Positions 1 to 5,865 of a stretch of DNA of 8,284 nt are shown here, in pieces (position 1 is the stretch's first letter; each line of letters opens with the position of its first letter). The position numbers and the translations under genes were made by a program. The stretch is from Actinomycetota bacterium (GTDB lineage: Bacteria > Actinomycetota > Actinomycetes > Mycobacteriales > Jatrophihabitantaceae), in NCBI GenBank assembly GCA_019241805.1, contig JAFAWL010000465.1, positions 1 to 8,284 on the forward strand, written 5' to 3'. The notes beneath the pieces are model-generated. The model made no database searches. It was not told where the DNA came from and saw nothing but the letters and a program-made list of their open reading frames with translations.

Positions 1-534
1 ACCGGCGGTCAGTCCGCCGCGACGCGCCGAGTGCTTCGCGACGGCTTCCCAGTGCTGCGTGTGGCGATGCGGCAGCGATTTGAGATCAACGCCGAATCGG
101 CCGCGCACAGCCGCGCGAAGATGATCGCCGCGATGGACCGGCTCGAGCGCGAGATCTCGGCGAGCGGTTATCTCGTCGGTGACTCCTTGACGGTCGCGGA
201 CCTCACCGCGGCCGCGCTGTTCTACGGAGTGGCGCGACCTCCCCAGTTCCCCTATGCGATGGTCGCCGTCAGCGACCTGCCGGATTCGTGGCGTGAGTTT
301 GTTGACTGTCTGGCGCAGCGCCCCGGCGGCCAATGGGTCGCACAGATGTACCGTCGGCACCGTGGACAGTCAGCCGAGCTGACCACCGATGACGGAAAGA
401 AGGCGCCCCGACCGTCACGCGCACTTCAGCGATCGGCAACTCGGGCTGATTCTCGCGGGCGGGGTGATGCGCGCGGCCCCGTTTACGTGCGTGATCCTGA
501 GGAGCGCGCAGGGATTCGACGATTTACGGGGTGA
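1..534 (+). CDS. Glutathione S-transferase family protein, C-terminal domain (5' end outside window)
   Basis: The frame is open to the left edge, so the thioredoxin-like N-terminal domain and true start lie outside; GTG at 31 is only the first start codon inside the window. What remains is the all-helical GST C-terminal domain. Its diagnostic stretch is S-G-Y-L-V-G-D-S-L-T-V-A-D-L-T-A-A, the N-capping box and hydrophobic staple motif before the conserved Asp. It is followed by P-P-Q-F-P-Y and an ending Q-M-Y-R-R-H-R-G, as in actinobacterial GST-like proteins. Such proteins usually act in the cytoplasm on electrophiles with glutathione or another thiol, or serve as lyases or dehalogenases; the substrate is unknown. 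After about base 400 this frame loses its G/C third-position bias and reads as a low-complexity Arg-rich tail, while another frame gains the bias. The real protein may therefore end earlier or be frameshifted. Family assignment is firm; the 3' end is doubtful. Confidence 0.8.
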   Translation, partial: TGGQSAATRRVLRDGFPVLRVAMRQRFEINAESAAHSRAKMIAAMDRLEREISASGYLVGDSLTVADLTAAALFYGVARPPQFPYAMVAVSDLPDSWREFVDCLAQRPGGQWVAQMYRRHRGQSAELTTDDGKKAPRPSRALQRSATRADSRGRGDARGPVYVRDPEERAGIRRFTG

Positions 535-541
535 TGTATGA
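389..541 (+). CDS. Small 50-aa hypothetical protein, ATGA-coupled to the fusion gene
   Basis: This ATG frame overlaps the tail of the GST frame and runs to a TGA at 539-541, which overlaps the ATG of the next gene (538) as ATGA. The product starts M-T-E-R-R-R-P-D-R-H and contains a hydrophobic stretch around L-G-L-I-L-A-G-G-V-M. It ends in S-A-Q-G-F-D-D-L-R-G-D-V. About three quarters of its codons from 410 on end in G or C, clearly more than the GST frame over the same bases, so the coding signal appears to move to this frame. I do not recognise the product. It could be a small protein whose translation is coupled to the flavoprotein-hydrolase, or the true end of the upstream gene if a frameshift (real or sequencing) lies near 391-410. 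No strong ribosome site precedes 389. Confidence 0.4.
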   Translation: MTERRRPDRHAHFSDRQLGLILAGGVMRAAPFTCVILRSAQGFDDLRGDV

Positions 542-2694
542 CGAGCTCTGCTGATTACGACGTGGTGGTCGCAGGAGCGAGCATCGCCGGATGCACTGTC
601 GCGACCTTGCTCGGTCGGGCTGGGGCGCGGGTTGCGGTTGTGGAGCAGCGGCCGGATCCGGCCGCCTACAAGACGATGTGCACGCACGTCATCCAGCCCA
701 GTGCGACTCCGACGATCCAGCGGCTTGGATTGGCCGAGCGGATCGAAGCGGCGGGAGGGATCCGCACCGGGCTCGAGTTGTGGACCCGGTACGGGTGGGT
801 CCGGCCGCCCTTGCTCGAGGGCTACGGCCACCCGCGCTACGGATATGACATCCGTCGCCAGAAGCTGGACCCGATGGTGCGCCAACTGGCGGCCGAGACA
901 CCTGGCGTGGAGGTGATGTTTGGGCAGAAGGTGACCGCGCTGCTCGGCGGCAACGGACGTCCCCGAGGGATCAGGACGGCTGGCCGGCACGGACGCGAGC
1001 ATGAGATCACGGCTCGCGTGGTGGTGGCCGCCGACGGGCGCAATTCCGATGTGGCGACGCTGGCCGGGGTACCGGCGCGAGTGCTGCCGCACGGGCGCTT
1101 TGGCTACTTCGCGTACTACCGCAACCTTCCGCTGGCATCCGCGAACAGCGCGTTCTTGTGGCTGCTCGACCCGGACGTCGCATATGCATTTCCGCAAGAT
1201 GACGACATCACGCTCATGGCGACGTTCCAGACCAAGGACCGCGAGTCCTGGTTCAAGCGTGATCTCGAGGCGAACTTCGAGGCCTATTTCCACGGGCTTC
1301 CCAATGGCCCGGACGTCGGGCAGGGCGAGCGGATCTCGAAGATTCTCGGAGCCCTCGAGTTGCCGAACACGGCCCGACCCGCCGCACGGCCTGGACTCGC
1401 GTTCGTCGGGGACACGGCGATGGCGATGGACCCTCTGTGGGGCGTCGGCTGCGGGTTCGCGTTCGAGTCTGGGGAATGGCTGGCGGGCGAGCTGGCCAAC
1501 GTGCTCGACGGCGGCGCATCGGACGCGCGGCTGGATGCAGCGATAAAGCAATACGGCAAGCGGCAGAGGCGTGAGCTGATCGGGCACTACCTGCTGACCT
1601 CGGACTACGCCACTGGGCGACGGTTCAATCCGGTTGAACGTCTGATGTTCTCGGCCGCGGCGAAGGACGGACGGTGCGCCGATGGATTCCTCGCGTTCGG
1701 TTCCCGAGCGATTCGGCCGACCGACCCGGAGTTCGTGCGCTTTCTGGGGCGCTCGCTGCGGGTCACCGCGGCCCGTCGCCGAGACTCTGACGTCCAGCCA
1801 CCGTCGGGCGGATGGGCTGAGGGCACGCCGCTTCCGGCCGCGGTGAGCGGCACGCGCGTGGAGGTGGAGGGGATTGGCACTCCGGTCTCGTCGGTTGGTG
1901 ACGCTCACTCGCCGGAGGCCGTCGTGTTCGTCCACGGCAATCCAGGCTCGAGCCGCGACTGGGATGACCTGCTGACACGGGTTGCGCCGTTCTCTCGCGC
2001 GGTCGCCTTTGACATGCCCGGATTTGGACGCGCGGACAAGCCGGACGATTTCGATTACACGGTCGATGGCTACGCCCGATTCCTGGGCTCGGCACTAAGT
2101 CAGCTTGGAATCGAGCGCGCGCATCTCGTCCTGCACGATTTCGGCGGGCCCTGGGGCCTTACGTGGGCGACACAGAATCCCGACCAGTTCGCGAGCGTGG
2201 TGCTGATCAATACCGGCGTTCTGCTCGGCTACAGCTGGCACTACCTGGCGCGCATATGGCGTACGCCCTTCGCCGGTGAGCTCTTTCAGGCCACCACGAC
2301 TCGCAGCGGCCTGCGGACGGCGCTGCGTCACGGCAACCCCCGCGGGCTGCCGCGCGCATTCGTTGACCGGATGTACGACGACATGGATGCCGGCACCACC
2401 CGTGCGATCCTCCGCCTCTACCGGGCTAGCAACGACCCGGGTTCTGCCGCCCGCAACCTTGCCGACGGGCTGCGACCGCTCGACCGGCCGGCGCTGGTGG
2501 TCTGGGGAGCACACGATCCATACATCCCAGCGGCGATGGCGGAGCGGCAGCGCGAGGCGTTCTCGAGCGCGAAGATCGCGATCCTCCACGGTAGCGGTCA
2601 CTGGCCGTTCGCGGATGACCCGGCCGCGGTCGCGCGGGTGGTCGAGCCGTTCCTGCGGAGCAGGGTTGCCGGACCGGTCGGCGCAGCTACTTGA
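538..2694 (+). CDS. FAD-dependent monooxygenase / alpha-beta hydrolase fusion protein
   Basis: This 718-residue protein has two complete enzymes. Residues 1-410 are a flavoprotein monooxygenase of the FAD_binding_3/FixC-like type. They carry a dinucleotide-binding loop G-A-S-I-A-G (13-18), the ribose-binding Glu36 at the end of strand 2, a DG motif at D166-G167 and the second FAD motif G291-D292, followed by D-P-L-W-G-V-G-C-G (298-306). Residues about 455-708 are an alpha/beta-hydrolase with oxyanion loop H-G-N-P-G (466-470), nucleophile elbow L-H-D-F-G-G-P-W-G with Asp534, acid Asp660 (W-G-A-H-D) and base His688 (G-S-G-H-W-P). An Asp nucleophile means haloalkane-dehalogenase or epoxide-hydrolase chemistry rather than esterase chemistry. 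A variable linker (about 411-454) joins them. No signal peptide or membrane segment is seen, so it is probably cytoplasmic. The start is supported by a GGGGTGA stretch just upstream and the ATGA overlap. Inference: the flavin half oxygenates a substrate and the hydrolase half opens the product. A flavin reductase activity is not excluded. Confidence 0.88.
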   Translation: MTSSADYDVVVAGASIAGCTVATLLGRAGARVAVVEQRPDPAAYKTMCTHVIQPSATPTIQRLGLAERIEAAGGIRTGLELWTRYGWVRPPLLEGYGHPRYGYDIRRQKLDPMVRQLAAETPGVEVMFGQKVTALLGGNGRPRGIRTAGRHGREHEITARVVVAADGRNSDVATLAGVPARVLPHGRFGYFAYYRNLPLASANSAFLWLLDPDVAYAFPQDDDITLMATFQTKDRESWFKRDLEANFEAYFHGLPNGPDVGQGERISKILGALELPNTARPAARPGLAFVGDTAMAMDPLWGVGCGFAFESGEWLAGELANVLDGGASDARLDAAIKQYGKRQRRELIGHYLLTSDYATGRRFNPVERLMFSAAAKDGRCADGFLAFGSRAIRPTDPEFVRFLGRSLRVTAARRRDSDVQPPSGGWAEGTPLPAAVSGTRVEVEGIGTPVSSVGDAHSPEAVVFVHGNPGSSRDWDDLLTRVAPFSRAVAFDMPGFGRADKPDDFDYTVDGYARFLGSALSQLGIERAHLVLHDFGGPWGLTWATQNPDQFASVVLINTGVLLGYSWHYLARIWRTPFAGELFQATTTRSGLRTALRHGNPRGLPRAFVDRMYDDMDAGTTRAILRLYRASNDPGSAARNLADGLRPLDRPALVVWGAHDPYIPAAMAERQREAFSSAKIAILHGSGHWPFADDPAAVARVVEPFLRSRVAGPVGAAT

Positions 2695-2715
2695 ACGCGC
2701 TTTTCTCCTTTCGAG

Positions 2716-2925
2716 GTGGCAAGCCGGTCGAACCGGCGCCAGGCGGCGTCTTTGCAGGAGCACGACCTCAGCATGCCCGGACCCAGGGTCATCCATAACC
2801 GCCTCAAGCTTGGACGGATGCGCAGCCGTTTCGGCACCAGCATCCGGTCCTTGGAAGGCAAGCCGGAGTGCACGATCGACGGCGCCCATGGCAGACCGCG
2901 ATTGCGGTCGCCGGTTGTCTCCTGA
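2716..2925 (+). CDS. Possible small Arg-rich protein (69 aa), weak candidate
   Basis: A GTG-started frame begins 21 bases after the fusion gene stop. About 84 percent of its codons end in G or C by hand count, which is coding-like for this genome. The product is basic (many Arg, few acidic residues) with no motif I know and no membrane segment. A CAGGAG sequence about a dozen bases before an internal ATG at 2773 could serve a shorter 50-residue product. The opposite strand is also open here with good third-position bias, so this may be chance in GC-rich DNA or a decayed gene. Confidence 0.2.
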   Translation: MASRSNRRQAASLQEHDLSMPGPRVIHNRLKLGRMRSRFGTSIRSLEGKPECTIDGAHGRPRLRSPVVS

Positions 2926-3183
2926 CCGGCGTGCCTCGTAATTAGCGCGCTGACGGGATTGCAGGTCTCTGACCGCAAGCGGCTCGCGCCCTGCTATTCG
3001 CCAGATGCGCGTCTGCTGGAATCTTAGCTACGGCCTGTCTGCCGGCTAGCACCGGCCGACAGCTGACGATCGCTCTGCTCGCCTGAGATGGTCGACGCCG
3101 GCTTGCGCTTCGCCACGAATGGGATCGGCAGCCCCGCGGCCTGGCGGAGGACTCCCTACGACGCTCCGGTAGCCCGGGCGTTG

Positions 3184-3199
3184 GGAAGGGATTCCTTCC
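3184..3199. promoter_or_regulatory. Palindrome upstream of the secreted DUF11-PASTA gene
   Basis: GGAAGG and CCTTCC are separated by GATT, a perfect 6-base inverted repeat 112 bases before the ATG at 3312. The position suits an operator or a leader hairpin of that gene. No protein can be assigned to it, and a short palindrome can occur by chance. Confidence 0.25.
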
Positions 3200-3311
3200 T
3201 GGCGAGAAGCTGGAGTTGCTGAGGAGACAGTAGTTCCGGGCTCGCTGCTAGCTTCCCGCTGGCAATCGAGTCGCTGGCCGTCGGGCGGGGCCGCGACACA
3301 ACGGAGGAGCC

Positions 3312-4529
3312 ATGGGGAAGAAGCTTTGTTGCATCGTCGGTTTGTCGTGTCTGATGCTGTTCGCCTTTGCGGCGTCGGCCAGCGCGATCACGCTTGGAAT
3401 CACAGCCCAGCCAAACGGCTCGACGGAATCGGTCTGCCCGGCGTCCACCACGATCGCCCAGTTGACACAAGATCCGACCTCGCCGTACTTCGTGCCCGCG
3501 GGAGGCGGGACGATCACGCAGTGGCAGACGCTCACGGCTGCCGACAACCCCGGTGACCCCGTCGAGTTCGTCGTCCTGAGGCCGGCCGGAACCGGCAGTT
3601 ACATGGTGGTGGGCAGCGACTCGGAAACGATCCCGAACCCACTGCCCGCCGGGGGGGTCGCCAGCTACTCGCTGGCAACCCCGATCGTCGTCGCTGGCGG
3701 CGAGACACTCGGGTTGTTCAGCTCCGGGGGCGGCGTGGGTTGCTTTTTCCAGGCCGGTTCGACTCCGAGTGGCGACTCGCTAGTCGCTCTCGGCGACGGC
3801 TCCCCTCCACCGTCGGCGGGACAGACCCTCACACAGACGGGGCCGACGAGTGGGGCGGGCTTCACGATGAATCTAGCCGCGACGTTGATCCAAAACCAGG
3901 ATGCCGGCGTGACCACGACCGCGGGTCCGGCCGGGGCGGCCGCGGGGCGTCCGGCATTGTTGAGCTCGACCGTAACTAACGGTGGTCCTGACAGCGGTAC
4001 GCTCACGTTCGTCGATCAGGTGCCCGGCGGGCTGGCGATCAACTCCGCGGTGGCCGGGGATGGGACCTGTTCCACGAGCGGTCAGACGGTTACCTGCACG
4101 ATCAGCGGTCTTACTGCGGGTCAGAGCGTGCCGGTTGACGTGGTCGTGACGCCAAACGCGGCGGGCAACTATTCCAACAGCGTGTCGGTCGCAATCGGGT
4201 CGGGCCTGACGGATCCGAACGCCGCGAACAACGCCGCGTCTGCGGTGCTTGCGGTTGGACCTCCGGTGTCTGTCGCACCTGCGCAGAAGTGCATAGTCCC
4301 GAAACTCACGAACACTCCGTCAGGCGTCGCCAGGGCGGTGCTGAATGACCTCGGATGCACGGTCAGGATCACGCGCGCGCACTCCCAGACGCTGCGCCGA
4401 GGCTTCGTGATCAGGTCCAGGCCAGGCCGGGGAACGTACGCGTACCAGAAGACGATCACCCTGGTCACCTCCTCAGGGCCGATCAAGCACAAGGCGCATC
4501 ACAAGCACGCACCGCGCTCCGCCGAATAA
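3312..4529 (+). CDS. Secreted DUF11 and PASTA domain protein
   Basis: This 405-residue exported protein starts with a classic signal peptide: M-G-K-K, a hydrophobic core to residue 20, and a cleavage site after A-S-A-S-A (21-25). Residues 26-195 form a Gly/Thr/Ser-rich, probably all-beta domain with Cys42 and Cys144. Residues about 196-316 are a DUF11 (conserved repeat) domain, with N-G-G-P-D-S-G near 223-229 and the usual ending D-P-N-A-A-N-N-A-A-S. Cys253 and Cys262 may form a disulfide. Residues 327-390 are a single PASTA domain, opening C-I-V-P-K-L and containing D-L-G-C and R-S-R-P-G-R-G. The tail K-H-K-A-H-H-K-H is strongly basic. PASTA domains bind peptidoglycan or muropeptides and DUF11 domains occur in surface proteins, so a cell-wall-associated role is likely. 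No kinase, sortase signal or C-terminal membrane helix is present. GGAGGAG (3303-3309) gives a good ribosome site for this start. The exact role is unknown. Confidence 0.85.
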   Translation: MGKKLCCIVGLSCLMLFAFAASASAITLGITAQPNGSTESVCPASTTIAQLTQDPTSPYFVPAGGGTITQWQTLTAADNPGDPVEFVVLRPAGTGSYMVVGSDSETIPNPLPAGGVASYSLATPIVVAGGETLGLFSSGGGVGCFFQAGSTPSGDSLVALGDGSPPPSAGQTLTQTGPTSGAGFTMNLAATLIQNQDAGVTTTAGPAGAAAGRPALLSSTVTNGGPDSGTLTFVDQVPGGLAINSAVAGDGTCSTSGQTVTCTISGLTAGQSVPVDVVVTPNAAGNYSNSVSVAIGSGLTDPNAANNAASAVLAVGPPVSVAPAQKCIVPKLTNTPSGVARAVLNDLGCTVRITRAHSQTLRRGFVIRSRPGRGTYAYQKTITLVTSSGPIKHKAHHKHAPRSAE

Positions 4530-5088
4530 GCGTCGGGACCGCTAGGTTCCGGCCGGTCCGAGCACACCGCCGGACCGCCGCGCACCGCGCCTCGGGTCGC
4601 GCTGGTCTACGTTCGCTCTCGCACGAGCAGGTTCAGCGACATCGTCCCCCGGCCACCACTCATACAGCAGAGCGGTCACACATCGGTCGCTCCCCTTCAG
4701 GCGTGACGCAGGCCTCCTGGACCGCCGCCGACGGCTGCTTTGATCGTCCGACGGTCCGGCGGCCGGCGAGCGCAATGGCGACATCTCGATCGTGCCGATG
4801 GTCGCGTCGTCGGACGAAGCGCGTGATCGCTTGCCGGTGAGGAGGCGGCCAGGCTGGCTATAGCAATGCCACGGGAGGAATCACGGCCGGGGAGTCCATC
4901 TCGCGGCGGGTCTTGCCCGCGAGCAGTCGCGAGCCGGCCGCTTGCTCCGAGCGGTTGCTGGTTTCCGCGCGAAGCATGTCTCTGCCGGTGCCTGGGTGGA
5001 TACTCGTGCCGACCCATTGGAGGACCGAGTGTGCTGCTCGACCTGGAGCGTGGGGTCCCGGCTGGTTAGCAGGATGTGAGATCGTTGG
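4530..5088. other. 559-base intergenic region between convergent genes
   Basis: The flanking genes converge here. Apart from the hairpins just after 4529, I see no gene, tRNA or mobile-element feature. On the minus strand a 39-codon ATG frame (4858-4977) has moderately coding-like third positions but no ribosome site or recognisable motif, so it is not called. Confidence 0.5.
4536..4576 (+). terminator. Possible terminator: two overlapping hairpins after the DUF11-PASTA gene
   Basis: GGACCG (4536-4541) pairs with CGGTCC (4554-4559). The overlapping GGTCCG (4555-4560) pairs with CGGACC (4571-4576). The two stems share bases and exclude each other. They start 7 bases after the stop codon, where a terminator would sit. 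No T-run follows, which is common in GC-rich actinobacteria but leaves the call uncertain. Confidence 0.3.
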
Positions 5089-5550
5089 TCATGAGGGTGC
5101 GATCCGGAGAGTCCAGTCGAACTCTCCTCGGGCTGCTCCGAGCGCGCCATCGGCGTCAATGATGGTTGCGGTCGTGAGCCGCGCTCGGCCGTGACCGCGC
5201 AAGCAGAGCTCTGCAACGGCCGCCTCGCTGTAGCGATCGAGCTGGCATGTGGCGAGCGCGGTGCCACGCACGGGACGCTCGAACGTCAGACGGGCTTGGA
5301 CGCCGAGCGGCTGGAGCCGCCGGGCTGTCGCCTCGTCAGGGCTGACGGACAACACCGCGGCAAGCGCTGCCGCGTCAACAAGAGCTGTGATCCCGCTCGA
5401 ATGAAGCGCCCCGATGACGTTGTGCACCCCGCCGCGAACTGGAAGCACCGCTCTGCCTGTGCCGTTTGCGGCCTCGACGACAGAGAGCCCCAACGTCCGG
5501 TTGGCCGGTAGCCCATCGAGCAACTCGGCCGCAAGGCGCGTCAGGTCCAC
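5089..5550 (-). CDS. PaaI/DUF4442-like hot-dog thioesterase
   Basis: This 153-residue protein has the length and pattern of a single hot-dog domain. The key region is residues 41-66. His43-Asn44 precede the central helix, followed by G-A-L-H-S-S-G and then I-T-A-L-V-D-A-A-A-L. Asp59 falls where PaaI-type thioesterases carry the catalytic Asp, and the His-Ser-Ser-Gly stretch replaces the usual His-Gly-Gly. The C-terminal R-G-E-F-D-W-T fits DUF4442-like members. Such enzymes hydrolyse acyl-CoA thioesters in the cytoplasm as dimers or tetramers; the acyl group cannot be told. The start is GTG, with GAGG about 11 bases upstream. It lies 315 bases downstream of the peroxidase on the same strand, so its own promoter is likely. 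A TTGGAC at 5672-5667 (minus) is a weak -35 candidate without a good -10. Confidence 0.75.
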   Translation of the reverse strand: MDLTRLAAELLDGLPANRTLGLSVVEAANGTGRAVLPVRGGVHNVIGALHSSGITALVDAAALAAVLSVSPDEATARRLQPLGVQARLTFERPVRGTALATCQLDRYSEAAVAELCLRGHGRARLTTATIIDADGALGAARGEFDWTLRIAPS

Positions 5551-5865
5551 GATGAGACCCTACCTCGGGCGTCCTCGTCGGGATGGCCGAATGGTGACCA
5601 CGAGCGCCGAAGCGAACGACCTGCCCGGCTGTCGCCACTAGCGTCATCGAGAGTGCCCGCGAGCCGGTCCAACGGCTATCCGCCCCGCAATCCGCGCAAG
5701 GCAGGTCGCGACCTCGTTCGGCCGAGGCTCGCTTCGTCGCGTGAAAGGGGGTGTCGCTCGACGACCCCGGGGCAGCTCGTCCACCCAAAGGACAACGGAC
5801 GGACCGCGTCTGTATCTCGTGTGCATGAGCTATGCAACTGCGTCAGCATGAGCTGCAGCGGCAGC
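5551..5865. other. 315-base intergenic region between peroxidase and thioesterase genes
   Basis: It lies between two minus-strand genes and holds no convincing coding frame. An encapsulin shell gene, often found right after a cargo peroxidase, is absent. The only structure seen is a repeat and palindrome cluster close to the end of the peroxidase gene. Confidence 0.5.
5822..5854. repeat. Direct repeat and palindrome just after the peroxidase gene
   Basis: GCATGAGCT occurs at 5823-5831 and again at 5846-5854, 23 bases apart start to start (about two helical turns). The first copy lies inside an inverted repeat, TGCAT-GAGCT-ATGCA (5822-5836). On the minus strand this begins 12 bases after the peroxidase stop. 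It could be a protein-binding site or a weak terminator hairpin. Confidence 0.35.

Larger units (their letters stand above)
2695..3311. other. 617-base intergenic region with clustered inverted repeats
   Basis: No gene is convincing here. Several short perfect inverted repeats are visible: 2723-2737 (GCCGGT/ACCGGC, loop 3), 2894-2909 (GACCGC/GCGGTC, loop GATT), 2910-2930 (GCCGGT/ACCGGC, loop 9), 3036-3061 (CTGTC-type outer and GCCGG inner stem with one mismatch, extendable by one pair to 3035-3062) and 3184-3199 (GGAAGG/CCTTCC, loop GATT). One weak promoter-like pair is TTGTCT (2915-2920) and TAATTA (2939-2944), 18 bases apart on the plus strand. It would give the next gene a leader of over 350 bases. 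The first hairpin could end transcription of the fusion gene, but it has no T-run. Confidence 0.5.

Noticed and set aside
415..1935. Long open frame (506 codons) on the minus strand opposite the fusion gene
   Set aside because: It is antisense to a gene with clear FAD and hydrolase motifs. The product is Arg/Pro/His-rich with no recognisable domain, as expected from a shadow frame in GC-rich DNA.
2723..2737. GGTCGAACC core resembling a tRNA T-arm
   Set aside because: The loop is too short for a T-loop and no acceptor, D or anticodon stems can be built around it.
2095..2889. 264-codon minus-strand frame across the end of the fusion gene
   Set aside because: Mostly antisense to the hydrolase domain; composition is typical of a shadow frame.
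2598..2978. 126-codon minus-strand frame in the gap after the fusion gene
   Set aside because: It has fair third-position bias in the gap, but half of it is antisense to the hydrolase, the sequence is very basic, and no transposase, integrase or other motif is seen.
3312..3386. Cysteines near the N-terminus of the DUF11-PASTA protein as a lipobox
   Set aside because: The residues before Cys6, Cys7 and Cys13 do not fit the L-x-G/A-C pattern, while a normal cleavage site A-S-A-S-A follows at 21-25.
4858..4977. 39-codon minus-strand ATG frame downstream of the thioesterase
   Set aside because: Third-position G/C is only moderately raised, there is no ribosome-binding site, and no motif is recognisable.
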